A stretch of DNA of 64,000 nucleotides from Coriolopsis trogii (GCA_020543525.1 JAHYIO010000023.1:2350509-2414508); one strand, 5' to 3'; positions 1 to 12,998 are shown, counted from the first letter of the stretch. Notes: generated by a model from the letters alone, not told the origin. Made by a program: numbers and translations.

Positions 1-1130
1 GCGGTCCAGAAGTTCTCTGCGGAGGAATTCGAAAAAGGGTGGGACGAGAGCGGGTGGCGGCGGTGGTTGTAGCCATCTCGCGTAGGTGTATCGCGCCGAC
101 GCGCTGTGTCAATGAACGTCACTTTGAGTGCTTCTCTGTCGTGCTTGCTCTGGGAAGGGTTGATGGATAGCAGCTGGCCGCTACACCTGGAACGCTTTTG
201 TGCGGGCATGTTGTCCTGATGACCTACGGTGTGTGGCCACAGTCACCGTGCGTGTCCGGGCTGAATGATCTTCGGAGCGCTAATGATAAGACGATCTACT
301 CGCGAGGTTAAGGTGGAGGGACGCTGGACGGTAAGTCGAGTTCCCGGTCCCGGACGAAACGTAGTTTGCTTTTTGTCTGTGCATTGCATTGGCTGATCCG
401 CTCCGTAGTCTTACAAGACTCAGGATGTAACAGTTTTTCCGATCCCGACGGCCTCGAGACGCATGGCAAGTGGCCAACTCACGACAGTACTGATGAGGTT
501 AATTCACTCGCCGGGAACTTCTGCGCTGCATAGCCTCGCGCAATTGACGCTGAGCGAAGGAAACTGTCGAGCTCAATGACTTGCATTTGGTGAGAATATA
601 TGCATCTGACACGTTGGCTTGCTCAAATAAAAGGAACGGCCTGAAAATATCGTGATGCATTGAGTGAGTTCGTCACAGTCCACAGTCTTCGCATTGCTGA
701 GTATACGTGCTGACGGCGCTTAATGGGCAGGGTATCGGGCATCTAGTGACTCCGTGCATAAACGCGACTCTGTCGCACCTGTGGTTTGAGTGGCTACCGG
801 TTACTGGGAATACATACCCGCTGCCTGAGCAACTCATGCCCTTCTAGTCATCCTCGTGGCCTGAGCTCAATGTCTTAACCTCCTCCCGTCTCGCACACGG
901 CCTGTCCCATCAACGCACGGCAAGAGAGTTTCATTACGTGGAGACGTCCGCTGAGAAAAGGATGGCGCGTCTTCCGGCAATATGTGTCTCCCACTATGCG
1001 GGGACGCTAGGACCTCGCAGGACTCCAGAGTTACACGTTTCCGTCAGGCGGTGTTCCCAGTCGTCGCAGCTTCTTGGAGGGAGTGCAAATTCACTGCCCC
1101 TAACCCTCTCGGATACAGCAGCTCGACAGG
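1..1130. other. Intergenic, nothing recognised
   Basis: I see no coding exon, RNA gene or repeat that I can support here. The open frames are short and mutually overlapping on both strands. The right end must contain the upstream promoter of the first CYP505 gene. Confidence 0.5.
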
Positions 1131-1137
1131 TATAAAG
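1131..1137 (+). promoter_or_regulatory. TATA box of first CYP505 gene
   Basis: A perfect TATAAAG lies 87-93 nt upstream of the chosen ATG at 1224. The distance fits a TATA box plus a 5' UTR of about 60 nt. Confidence 0.6.
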
Positions 1138-1223
1138 GGAGCACAGATTGGCTGGTCCTTTTCAGCAGTCTACTCTCAGCTCAGCATTCGGACCACCACC
1201 CTCACCCCGCATTTTTGCCCTTC

Positions 1224-4200
1224 ATGACCTCCCCCATCCCTAGCCCTCCGTCCATCCCATTCCTCGGCCACTTCAATGCCGTCGACAAGGAGGTGCCCAT
1301 CAAGTCTATCCACCTCCTCGCACAGCAGTATGGCGAAGTGTTCCAGCTCGTCGTGTTGGGTGCGTGCCACCCCCCGCCCTCCGCCGTTTTGCGGATGCTG
1401 ATAGTATATGCAGGAAACCGGAGGATTTACGTATCCTCTTATGCCTTGCTAAACGAGCTCTCCGACGAGAAGAGGTTCAGAAAGAAAGTCTCCCCCAATC
1501 TCCTCCAGGTCCGCAACGCCGTGGGGGACGGTCTCTTCACAGTGCGTAAACCCGCTTTCCCCCTGGATGTAAAATTCACAGGAGCATATAATCTAGGCGC
1601 ACGTCCCTGAAGAGCAAAATTGGCACATCGCTCGTGAGCACCGTCCGCTGCTCCGTCTGAAACGAAGCTCATGCATCATATGTCCGCCGGTCCAGATCGT
1701 CTCCTCCTGCCGTGTTTCGGAGCGGCAAACGTATGCAACATGTTCGACGGCATGTCCGACATCGTCTCGCAGCTCGTCCTCAAATGGGAGCGGTGAGCGC
1801 GTCTTCCATCTATCCCCCTGAGACGCGGCCTGATATGAAATACACGCATGTAGCTTCGGGTCTCACAACGTGGTCGACCCGGCGACGGACTTCACCCGCC
1901 TTACACTCGACGCCATCTGCCTGTGCGCCATGTCATACAGGTGCGTCAATGACTACGCTCTCATGTCTAATTGAGAGTTAAAGCGTCTTCCCGCGGAAGG
2001 TTGAATTCATTTTACCGGGTGAGTTGGCTGCTTGTACGACTCTGCGCACGCTCATGATGGACTGCAGGACGAACCCCACCCGTTCGCAACCGCTATGGCC
2101 GACTTCCTGAGCGAGAGTCAGAACCGCGCAAATCGCCCCTCTCTCGTCCAAGCCATGATGCCCGGGACGAATGCTAAGTACGAGGAGGACAAGCGCACCA
2201 TGCTCCAGCTTGCTGAAGAGAGTGAGTGACTTCCCTTGATGAATATCGGTGGCTGAATGAGTCCCGGGTAACCCACTAGTTCTTGCCGACCATCGGTCTA
2301 ACCCCCCTGAGAAGGAGGACCTTGTGCAGGTCATGTTGACCCGTCGCGATAAGGAGACTGGCCTCGGGCTGTCAGATGAGAGCGTCAAGAACAACGTACG
2401 TCGCCTCGTGGCACTTACACATCGTACCTATGCTTATCTCAATTATCTGCAAAGCTCCTCACTTTCCTCATTGCCGGTGAGGTTTCGCACAGTCAGTTGA
2501 TATCTGCGAGCATGCTAAGCGTATCACTGCATTCAGGCCATGAAACAACGTCTGGTACGTTCGCTCTCTGTTCCTTGTCCACAAAGACATGACTCAAACG
2601 ACGTGCTCACAGGGATGCTCACCTTTACCATGTACTATTTACTCAAAAATCCCGAGGCGATGCGCAAGCTCCGCGAAGAGGTGGACAGTAGGCTCGGTGG
2701 CCGTCCTATGACTGTTCAGGACATCGGCACGCTCCCATACCTGCTCGGTCAGTGTCGCTCCGAAGTCGTGCCCCAGAGGAGTATGTTGATCATGCATGAC
2801 GCGGAAATTCACAGCTGTCATGCGCGAGTCGATGCGCCTTGGTCCCAGCGCACCTTTGCGCGCAGTCATGCCGAACGAGGACACTGTCATCGCCGGACAG
2901 TATGCGGTCGAGAAAGGAGCCGCTATCCTTGTGAACACGTATTCGGCTCACAGGGATCCTAAGGTTTGGGGAGAAGATGTACGTAGCGAGTCATCCCTTT
3001 TCGTCCGTGAGTGAGGTTCGGTAACTGCTTCATAGGCCAACGAGTTCCGACCTGAACGCATGATGGATGGCAAATTCGAGGCCTTGCCGGTATGTCGCAA
3101 TCAAAACAATTCAGACTAGTATGTGAGCTCATGCATATGCAAACAGCCAAACGCGTGGCAGCCTTTCGGGTACGGGATGAGAGGCTGTATAGTATGCCTA
3201 TCTTTCCCATAAACTGTGCGCATTCCAACTAAAGCCTGTATTATTTTGCACAGGGCCGAGCGTTTGCGTGGCAAGAGGTGCAAATTACGCTTGTCACGAT
3301 CCTTCAGCGCCTCGATCTCGTCATGCACGACCCGTCGTACGAACTCCAGCTCCGGCAGACGCTATCCATCAAGCCCAAGGATTTCTATATCCACGCAGTG
3401 CCTCGCACAAACAAGCCGCAACTGCTTGCCACACCGTCTTCAACTCTCCTCGCTCCCCACTCCGCAGAGGAAATGGCTGCAGCGTTATTTACAAGCAGCC
3501 CAGCGCCAGGGATAAAAGAAGGCGCGGCTCAGCGTACGCTCTACGTCTTGTATGGATCCAACACGGGCAATTCCGAGTCCTTTGCTCTGCGGCTGGCCTC
3601 CGCCGCATCTGCTCATGGTCAGCCGCCTATTCTCCGTCCGTATGCCGGCATCGTTGTGTTGACTGCGACGGTCTTCTGCAGGGTTCCAAGCGTCCATCGG
3701 GACGCTCGACTCGGCGGCCGCCCACCTGCCCCAAGACGGGCCCGTCCTGATCGTGACCGCCTCCTACGAGGGCCAGCCGGCCGATAACGCCGCGCACTTC
3801 GTCGACTGGCTCGAGCACGCAGAGGACAGCGGGGACAGTGCTGCGTTCGGGCAGGTCAAGTACGCCGTCTTTGGCTGCGGGAACCGCGACTGGGTGAACA
3901 CGTACCAGCGCATCCCGACGCTCATCGACCGTCTCCTTGACGAGCGGGGAGCGATGCGGCTCGTGGAGCGCGGAGAGGGTGACGCAGCGGCTGCTACGTT
4001 CTTTGGCGCTTTCGATCAGTGGGAGAAAGCCGTCTGGGAGCGGCTCGGGCAGGTGCGTCCTTGCGGTTTTGATAGTCCCACATTAACGCTTGTTTCCCGG
4101 TCTGGTTGATGTAGCTATACGGCACAGTGGGTGGCGGGGTGACCACTGGGCTTGAGATCAAGACCGTCTCAGCTGGCACTGAGCGAGCGGAGATTTTGCG

Positions 4201-5655
4201 TCATGAGGCTGCCTTGGGCACCGTCGTGGAGAATCGTATCCTGACGAGCGCTGGCTCTCCTTCTAAGCGACACATCGGCACGTTGTTTTCTTTTTTGGGA
4301 TCGCATCATTTATTAAGAAGGCGTAACAGAGTTTGAGCTACCTGAAGGGATGACCTACAGGGCTGGAGACTACCTGGCCATGTGAGTGCACCCGTTGATC
4401 TTCTCGCATTGATAGACATGAGCTTGATACTGACACTGTTTGCAGTCTCCCCGTAAACCCCGAGAACGTAGTGCGTCGGGCCATAGTTCGCTTCGGCCTC
4501 TCTGGCGAGCAAGATGTGAGCACATCGAGACACGTACTCAGAGACACCCACGACTAAATCCTCACACCATACCGGGCAGATTGAGATCAGCGCTTCAAGC
4601 CCTACGTCTTTGCCTGTTAAGAAGCCAGTCAGCATTCACGATCTTCTGAGTGGCTACGTTGAACTCCAGCAGGCTGCGACTGCGCGAGACATTGAGGTGC
4701 TGCAGCAGGCTGCGACCACCGAAGCCTGTAAGGAGGCTCTCCACGCTCTCGCGGACGACCATGCGGAGAGAGTGTTCAAGAGGCGGCTCAGCGTCGTCGA
4801 CATCCTGGAGGACAACAAGGACCTCACCCTCTCCTTCGCCACATTCCTCCAGATGCTCCCACCCATGCGCCTCCGCCAATACTCGATCTCGTCCTCCCCG
4901 CTCTGGAACGCGCAGCGCCTCTCGCTGACGGTCAGCATCGTCGAGGCGCCTGCGCTCTCAGGCCGTGCCGAACCGTTCCGCGGCGTCGCGTCCACGTACC
5001 TCTCCGGGCTCCTCCCCGGGGACAAGGTCCAGCTCTCAGTGCGGGCCTCGAACGTCGCGTTCCACCCGCCGACCGACCCCGCGCTTCCGCTTATCATGGT
5101 CTGTGCGGGGTCGGGCCTCGCGCCGATGCGTGGCTTCCTGCAGGAGCGGGCGATGCAGATGCTCGCCGGGCGCGAAGTGGGGAAGAGTCTGCTCTTTTTC
5201 GGGTGTCGGTCGCCTACGGAGGACTTTCTGTATGGGCAGACGGACTTGAAGAAGTGGGGCGAGCTTGGGGTGGTCTCGGTCAGGCCTGCGTTCTCCCGGA
5301 CAAAGGGAGAATCGCTTGGGTGTCAATACGTACAAGAGTGAGTGTTTTTACGGGGTGATCTTGAGAGGTTTCGTGTGCTGATGATCTTATAGCCGCATTC
5401 GTCACGACAGGAACGAGGTTATCGACGCATTCAGGAAAGGCGCCAAGGTGAGTAAAGGCGGGTGCGTTCGCTGACATCATGGTTGATACCTCCACTCCCT
5501 AGATCTTTGTTTGTGGCTCTGGCAAAATGGCAGCGGCCGTTAAGGAACTCATGATCGAATTCATCAAGGAGGAGAGGGGGTTGGATGATGGTGCTGCACT
5601 GCTTTGGTTCGGCAAGCTCATGCAGGAGCGCTACGCCACGGATATCTTCGATTGA
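1224..5655 (+). CDS. Self-sufficient cytochrome P450 / P450 reductase fusion, copy 1
   Basis: Bifunctional fatty-acid (subterminal) hydroxylase of the CYP505 / P450foxy type: an N-terminal P450 joined to an NADPH-P450 reductase of FMN, FAD and NADPH modules, about 1,060 residues in many exons. Visible motifs in order are the N-terminal PSPPSIPFLGH, the I-helix AGHETTSG (built from three exons around 2450-2620), the ExxR helix VMRESMRLG (about 2795-2840), and the heme loop [13 protein letters not shown] with the Cys codon at 3186-3188 and an intron at 3192-3253. Then come FMN-binding YGSNTGNSESFA (about 3550), FAD-binding RQYSISSSP (about 4870), GVASTYL, the NADPH motif [11 protein letters not shown] (about 5105) and the C-terminal CGSGK (about 5515). 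Family knowledge: such enzymes are cytosolic or loosely membrane-bound and need no partner reductase. Start: the ATG follows a TATA box; no earlier in-frame ATG was seen. I found no frameshift. Unlike copy 2 it carries an intron at 3618-3681 in the FMN domain. Confidence 0.93.
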
Positions 5656-6334
5656 GGACTCAGAGGCTCTCGAACTTGGGAATGCACATACGACGTTCAA
5701 GAGCACGCGTATGGCGTCTGCGACCAGGATGCGGCTTGTAGTCTTGTAGAGCACATATTTTGTATCGATGCAGAATCTGCCCATACGATTGCCTGGCGAG
5801 AAGCCGAGCATAAGGACAAATAGTTCGGGGATACTCAATCCAAGAACCGTACCGGATCAAATCTGCGGTTGAAGTCGCAGATTCGGACCTCAAGCAGGCC
5901 CTCGGCCGACCTGGGTGAGAGTAGGCGATGGACCGGGAGAGGTGGAAATGACAATTTCGGAGTGCACCCGGCGTCCATACCGAGGCTCTCGGAGCACAGC
6001 CAGCGAGGAGAGTGCCGAGTCATCCTCATTTGTCATGGCCACGTGGCTGGAACGCCCACGCCTTGGTGAATGTTGGCGACAAAGGCTTGCTTACTGCTCT
6101 TTTCCTCCTGCAATCATCCCACATGCAACGTCGGCGTAGCAAACAGATATACGTACAATCGAGGCCGCATGACATCTAGACTCTCTCGTCCTGCAGAGTC
6201 GGCAACCATGCGAACACCATACGCCGACGAGGATGTCGTGAACGGCGTTTCAGTCATACCCGGGACGCGATGTGCTGGAGAGAGTCACCGCCTCCGGCCT
6301 CTGAGTCTCCCGCCTGCTATCTGAGTTTCTTTCT
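5656..6334. other. Intergenic spacer between the CYP505 copies
   Basis: About 730 nt separate the stop of copy 1 from the ATG of copy 2. No exon is recognisable. It must hold the terminator of copy 1 and the promoter of copy 2. Confidence 0.5.
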
Positions 6335-6340
6335 TATATA
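6335..6340 (+). promoter_or_regulatory. TATA box of second CYP505 gene
   Basis: TATATA lies about 50 nt upstream of the ATG at 6389, so transcription would start very close to the start codon. The spacing differs from copy 1. Confidence 0.5.
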
Positions 6341-6388
6341 CCTCGAGAGCGGAGTGTGACTCGCACCACATATCCCTCACTCCCCAGC

Positions 6389-9300
6389 ATGCCTGTTCCT
6401 ATCCCAAGTCCGCCCGCGATCCCATTCCTCGGCCATGTCAACACAATAGACAGAGAACTACCTCTTAGATCAACCTCCTTGCTTGCTCGCCAGTACGGCG
6501 AGATTTATGAACTTGTTATCTTTGGTGAGTCTGACGCCAGGCGCCTGAAACTTCTCCGAACGTCGACGAAACCATAACGCTCGCTCTAGGTCGGAAGAGG
6601 ATTTTTGCTACATCCTATGAGCTTCTCAACGAGCTTTCCGACGAGAAACGGTTCAGGAAGAAGATTACTGCTAGTTTGAAAGAAGTCCGGAATGCCGCTG
6701 GCGACGGTCTCTTCACGGTACTGCCAGTCATTTTTCGATCATATTCTCCCCACTCATAATCGTATAGGCCAACGTTCCAGAAGAGCAGAATTGGTTCATT
6801 GCTCGTACGCATGGAAATACTCGATTTCTGAACTCCAAACAACGTTGACACTTGTTTTTAGACCGTCTCCTTATGCCCTGTTTTGGCACAGCCAGCATTT
6901 ACAACATGTATGACGGCATGATGGATTTGATCTCTCAGTTGGTGCTAAAGTGGGAACGGTATGCGCTCTTCTTGTAGCGTGTATACATCGGTCTCTTATG
7001 ACCTGCACTCCCAGATTCGGTCCAGGGGAGGCTATTGACCCTGCAGCGGACTTCACTCGTTTGACACTTGACGCAATATGCCTTTGCTCCATGTCTTACC
7101 GGTACGTCTTCAAGACGAAACTTCTACTAAGCTTTAGATCATGCTGAGATTTTCTCGACATTGCTCAGCCTCAACTCATTCTACCGGGTGAGTCTGCTGT
7201 AGCCTCGTCTTTCCATTCACGCTCTTACAACATACTGATCTCCGAACAGCCCGAGACTCACCCTTTTGCGGTCGCAATGGCCGACTTTCTGATAGAAAGT
7301 GGTTATCGCTCTGCCCGACCGTCCCTGGTGCAAGCCGTAATGAGCGGCACGAACGCAAAGTACGAAGAAAATAAACGAATCATGGGCGAGCTTATAGATA
7401 AGAGTTTGTGCTCTTCTCATCAATACATGCGCGATATTAAACTTCGCCTGGATGCTATACGTAGTCCTTGAGGACCACCGTGCCAACCCCCCAGAGAAGC
7501 CTGATCTCGTTTCAGTAATGCTGACGGGCAAGGATAAGGAGACGGGTCTGGGGCTCTCAGAGGAGAGCATCCGATACAATGTATGACTTCTGGCTTGCCA
7601 TATGCCGTTCGACACTGAACTGTATTTCTTCGACAGCTCCTTACGTTCCTGATCGCCGGTGAGCCGCCTGGCTTCCTTCGCATTGGGTTTCGAAACTGAC
7701 ATCATCGTTCAGGCCACGAGACAACTTCTGGTCAGTAGCGATCGAATTGGAGGACTGATAGTATTCTGACGACCCACAGGTATGCTTACATTCATACTCT
7801 ACTACCTCATGAAGAACCCGGAGGCCATGCGCAAGCTGCGCGAGGAGATCGATGGGAAGCTCGGAGATCGACTCATGAGCGTCCAAGAGGTCAACAAGTT
7901 CCCATACCTCCTGGGTGAGGATCCGTCCCTTGTTCGAGTGCGCGAGGCACCTATCTGACGCATCTCGCCCTCTTCCAGCTGTGATGCGCGAAAGTTTGCG
8001 CCTGGGTCCCCCGGCCCCAGGGCGCTCGGTGGAGCCGCTCGAAGACACTTTGCTGGCGGGCAAGTACGCTGTCGAGAAGGGTGTCTCGATCAACATCAGT
8101 ATCTACAATGCTCACCGGGACCCGAAGGTCTGGGGAGACGACGTGAGTGCTCAGTCCGTGGGACGTGGTTGAAGCGATGCTCACTGTGAAGTGCAGGCGG
8201 AGGAATTTAAACCCGAGCGTATGTTGGACGGCAAGTTCGAAGCCCTTCCGGTATGCTCTATGTTGCCCCTGGCCTGTTCGCATTCTTCTGACATCGCGCA
8301 CCAGCCTAACGCATGGCAGCCGTTTGGATACGGCATGAGAGGGTGTATCGTGAGTGTCACGGATTGACTCGTGGTTGACTATATGCGCCTCCTTTGATGA
8401 TGTATACTGACATTACCTCCAGGGCCGGCCCTTCGCGTGGCAAGAAGCGCAACTCGCAGTTGCCACCATCATCCAGCGGTTCGACTTCGTCCTGCACAAC
8501 CCCGACTACGAACTCGAGCTCAAGCAGACCCTCACCATCAAGCCCCATAACTTCCTCGTGCACGCCATCCCGCGCAAGAACAAGCCGCGCCTCCTCGCGA
8601 TCCCTTCCTCATCCTTGCGTGCTGGGGACCAGGAGTCCTCATCGACGACCTCGGCGGCTACGGGCGGCAACGCGAACCTGCCCCCGCTCTACGTTCTGTA
8701 CGGATCCAACACTGGCACATCCGAGTCCTTCGCGCAGCGGATCGCTACCGCCGCCCCCTCGCACGGGTTCCGCGCCTCCATCGGCACCCTCGACTCCGTG
8801 ACGGGCAACCTGCCCAAGGACGGCCCGGTGCTGATCGTGACCGCGTCGTTCGAGGGCCAGCCGGCGGACAACGCGAAGCACTTTGTCGAGTGGCTCGAGA
8901 ACGTGAGCGCGTCGGACACGGCTGCGTTCGCGGACGTCAAGTACGGCGTGTTCGGGTGCGGGAACCACGACTGGGTGAACACGTACCAGCGCATCCCGAC
9001 GCTCGTCGACCGTCTCCTTGGGGAGCATGGTGCGACGCGGCTGGTCGAGCGCGGGGAGGGCGATGCGGGCGAGGGCGAGTTCTTTGAGGTGTTCGATACG
9101 TGGGAGAGGGCCATGTGGGAGAAGGTTGCCAAAGTGAGTGGTGCTCTCCCGCTCGATTCGAATATATTGGCGTGTGCTCACGCGTGCTCGGGCATGTAGG
9201 CGTATGGGACGACGGAGGGCGCGGAGAGCGCGGGTTTGGAGATCAAGACGGTCTCCGCTGGGACGGAGCGGGCAGAGATTCTGCGCCAGAAGGATACGAC

Positions 9301-10737
9301 GCTCGGCACGGTTGTCGAGAATCAGGTGCTGACCGCACCTGGTGCGCCTACAAAGAGGCACATTGGTGAGTGACTGCGCTTCCTGAGATCCGTATGCGGC
9401 TGAGATATATTGGTCAGAGTTCGAACTTCCGGAGGGCACAACTTATCGTGCGGGAGATTACCTCGCAATGTGAGTCTTTCCCAGTTTTCTAGCGAGACGA
9501 TGCTCAGTTCTCCCTGTAGTCTTCCTTCTAACCCTGAGCGAGTGGTTCACCGTGCCATCGCGCGATTCGGGCTTTCGGCCGAGCAGGAGGTCAGTCCGTG
9601 TCATAGTCAGATCGAGACAATCAAGCTCACTTAACACACGATGATAGATCGAGATCAAGTCGTCCTCGCCTACATCTTTGCCAGTCAAGAAGCCCGTCAG
9701 CATCTACAACCTTCTGAGCGGTTACGTCGAGTTGCAGCAGCCCGCGACCTCGCGCGACCTACAGACGCTCCTGAAAGCACAGAACTCCGAGGCATCAACG
9801 CAATTACTCGAGGACCTCGCCGCAAACTACACCGAGAAGGTATTCAAGAAGCGTCTCAGCGTCCTCGACATCCTCGAAGAACACGAGGACATCGACCTCC
9901 CCTTCTCGACCTTCCTCCAAATGCTCCCCACCATGCGCATCCGGCAATACTCCATCTCGTCTTCCCCTCTCTGGAACCCCCAGCACGTCACGCTCACGCT
10001 CAGCATCGTCGACGCCCCCGCGCTCTCCGGCCGCGCCGAGCCCTTCCTCGGCGTCGCGTCGACCTACCTCGCCGGACTCCGGCCCGGGGACAAAGTCGCG
10101 CTCTCTGTCCGCCCCTCGAACGTCGCCTTCCACCCGCCGGCGGACCCGAGCGTGCCGCTGATCATGATCTGCGCCGGGTCCGGGCTCGCGCCCATGCGCG
10201 GCTTCCTCCAGGAGCGCGCGATGCAGAAGCGCGGGGGGCGCGAGGTCGCGAAGAGCCTGTTGTTCTTTGGGTGCCGGAGGCCGGGCGAGGACTATTTGTA
10301 TGGCGAGACGGACTTGAAGGAGTGGAGCGAGTTGGGCGTCGTCGACGTGCGCCCTGCGTTCTCGCGGTCTGTTGAGGATTCGGTCGGGTGTCGCTACGTG
10401 CAAGAGTGAGTGCGATTCGTACAGGTGAGACTCCGGGGGAATGGGCGTGCTGACATTTGCTATCTTTCAGCCGTATCCGGCACGACAAGGCCGAGGTCAT
10501 CAAGGCGTTCCGTGAGGGCGCGAAGGTGCGCATGGTTCGCTACTTGTGCCTTCAGTGCCATAGTGACTGACCTGGACAACTCAGATCTTCGTCTGCGGGT
10601 CTGGCAAGATCGCTACCGAGACCAAGAACCTGATTGTCGACTTCATCAAGCAGGAACGGAAAGTAGACGACGCTGCCGCTGTGAAAATCTTTGCAGAGAT
10701 CATGAATGGCCGCTATGCGACCGACATCTTCGAATAG
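6389..10737 (+). CDS. Self-sufficient cytochrome P450 / P450 reductase fusion, copy 2
   Basis: Tandem paralogue of the preceding gene with the same domain order and mostly the same intron positions. Motifs: N-terminal [12 protein letters not shown]-helix AGHETTSG (exon edges around 7655-7785), VMRESLRLG (about 7980), heme loop [13 protein letters not shown] with Cys at 8344-8346 and an intron at 8350-8422, FMN site [12 protein letters not shown] (about 8700), FAD site RQYSISSSP (about 9945), NADPH site [11 protein letters not shown] (about 10175). It ends in the same ATDIF C-terminus. The P450-reductase linker (about 8590-8690) is clearly diverged and Ser/Thr/Gly-rich, whereas the catalytic modules are highly similar, as expected for two active paralogues. 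The FMN-domain intron of copy 1 is absent here: the reading frame runs unbroken through that point. Family: CYP505-like fatty-acid hydroxylase; the CYP subfamily cannot be fixed by eye. Confidence 0.93.
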
Positions 10738-11044
10738 ACCCAAAGCTATCAGGAGGATCGCACTATGGTTGGGTATGACTATAATGACCACAGACGTTGT
10801 TACGCCTTTACCACGATGGATGGCTCATTACTTGTGTATTTCTGAAGCACTGCAGCAACACATGCTGAAATCGTTCAGTAAGCGTGGAACGGCACATGGT
10901 ACCTGACAGTAGCGCCACCACTGGGATGCTCGAAAACCCCCCAATGAGATGCCCCTGATATGCCTCAACGTTACTTTGTCCGAGGGACCAATAAAGTGTT
11001 CAGGTTGACCACTATACATACCATGCCATTGACGACGAATGCAG

Positions 11045-12966
11045 TCAGGTCGCCACGCCTACACGATAGAAATCCGGCGTCCACGCCGACGGGTTGGAGA
11101 ATGTGATCGTGTTGTTCTTGCCAGGGACGAACCCAGACAGCGAGACCAAGTATCCGTGGAAAACGATATCCCAGCTCTACATATTCAGATGTCCATTGGC
11201 ATCAGCTCTATGCACCCCCGTCGTCATTCCCAGCACAGCCTGGCGGCGACTCACCTGGCCAGATATCGGCATGTTGACCTGGACTGGGGCACCGCCGTTC
11301 ACGCTGACGAACGCGTTTCTGCAGTTGGAGCACGCCGTGTTCGACGCCGTGTAGTCCGCGTTGATGTAGTCGATCGCGACGAGCTTCGTCCCGCCCGCCG
11401 AGCCGCCGTCGATACGCGTCATCGTCAGGGTCCCGCCGTTCCCGACGTCCCCGACGGTCGTGAGCGTCGCGTTCACAGTGTTGTTCCGCGCGCCGCCAGC
11501 GAGCACGGACGACGCGCTGGCGGCAGGGTAGTACGCGAATGCGGGGGCGGGGGCCGCAACGGCTTTCGCGAGGCGTAGGACGAGCGAGCCGTGTGCGGGG
11601 AGAGTTGTCGTATATGTGCCGTGCAGAGTGTCGAGGTGCGTGCCTGTGCGGACGTCTGTGGCGTCTGCGGAGGTGAAACCGACGTCGGAGAGGTGGAAGG
11701 TGATCGGGCGGGAAGTCGCCTGCCAGTTGATGATCACGGCGACCGTCGAGCCGTCCGCGAGAGGTCCGGCCCAGACGTCGTTGTCGTTGGTGTAGCGACG
11801 TTTGAATGTGATGGATTTGCCAAGAGCGTCTTGCTGTATGGGCTAAGTTATAATGCTGAGATAGGCAGGCAAAAGTGACAACGTACATTGAGAGCTATTA
11901 TGGCGGTGTTCTGCAGGATAGAAAGCGTCTCACTAGAAGCTTTCGTGAAATCTGTGGATATGAAAAGGGGAGACCTGTATGGGGAGCAGTTAGGAATTGG
12001 TAATGGTATTGGGAAGCAGAAGCTGACTTTGCTGCTGCCCAGAATGCAAAATGTGTCTCCTGCTCAGTGACCGTTAAACCGCTGTTCCCGACCTCGAGTA
12101 AATCCAAATCATTGAATGCCCCCGGTCCCGCTAATGCAGCAATTGGGACGACCTGGTTCGTGATCCTGACCAGATTGTCCCAACTCGGCGGCGGGCCGAT
12201 GTCATTCGAGATTCGCCAGCTGTTACCGACTGGCGCAGCCCAGCGTGCAGGATCCTGGACACCCCACTCGCAGACAGAATACACAATAGGCCGTCCGGTC
12301 GCGTTCAGCGCATCACGCATCGCGGTGAAGTGTGGCTCGAGTTGGATGGGCGGATCCATGTTGACGAAATCGGTCGGACTGACGGCGTAGCAGTTATCGT
12401 ACTTGAGGTAGTCGGCACCCCACGTGGCGAATGTAGCGGCGTCGGATGTCTCGTGATAGAGGCTGCCGAGCCAGCCGGCCTTGCCGCCGACGAAGTCGCA
12501 GGAGAAGTATCCTCTAGCGAGAGATGAGATTCGGTGAGACTAGGAAGTAAAGGCAGCTCACGCATCACTGTAGACGCCAAACTTGAGCCCTAAGTCATGG
12601 ACGTGCGAGGCGAGGGCGGGGATACCAGAAGGGAAGCGCGTCGTGTTCCAGGTGAATTTGCCATCGGATGTGCGCTGGGTACCCTGCCAACCACAGTCAA
12701 GGTTGAAGTACTGGTACCCGAGTGCAGGGAAACCAAGGGCAACGAATGCATCGGCCGTCATGCGGTACTGGGCTTCGGTGGTATCGCATCTGCTGGGCAG
12801 TCAGAGCTGTATCTCGGTGCGAATCAGAAGGAATGGCTGACAGAAATGCATTGTATGGGTTCCATCCCATCGCTGGTGTTCTAGCTAGTCCATTGTTCAG
12901 CGCAAAAGCGACAGACGCAAGGATGATCGCCAGGAGGGCACGGGAAGTAGTAAGCACGCGTGGCAT
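11045..12966 (-). CDS. Secreted alpha-galactosidase, GH27, with C-terminal carbohydrate-binding-like domain
   Basis: Retaining exo-alpha-1,6-galactosidase that releases galactose from galactomannan and raffinose-type sugars. It opens with a signal peptide (hydrophobic run LLAIILASVAFAL) followed by GH27 motifs: TPAMGWNPYN, YQYFNLDCGW (usually DDGW), YLKYDNCY with the expected nucleophile Asp, and WRISNDI with the expected acid/base Asp. The all-beta domain follows around VWAGPLADGS. About 150 further residues (11.05-11.55 kb) begin near FAYYPAASAS and end SAWTPDFYRVGVAT. They resemble the galactose-binding beta-sandwich (CBM35-like) appended to fungal GH27 enzymes; this assignment is by motif feel. 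About five introns; the first splits the Asn-Pro-Tyr-Asn-Ala-Phe-Leu-Cys region at about 12790-12840. Total length about 530 residues. It faces the CYP505 gene tail to tail (308 nt apart, nothing else seen there). Confidence 0.92.
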
Positions 12967-12998
12967 GGCGCAACGAGGGCGACACCGCTCGCCTGCGG

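Noticed and set aside
8639..9439. 266-aa minus-strand ORF opposite the FMN domain
   Set aside because: Antisense shadow of a high-GC exon: Arg/Leu/His-rich, no domain, and it crosses real introns of the sense gene.
9641..10375. 244-aa plus-strand ORF in the second CYP505 gene
   Set aside because: It is the +1 frame of the real reductase exon, Arg/Pro/Ala-rich because of high GC at third positions, with no motif. The true frame carries all FAD/NADPH motifs.
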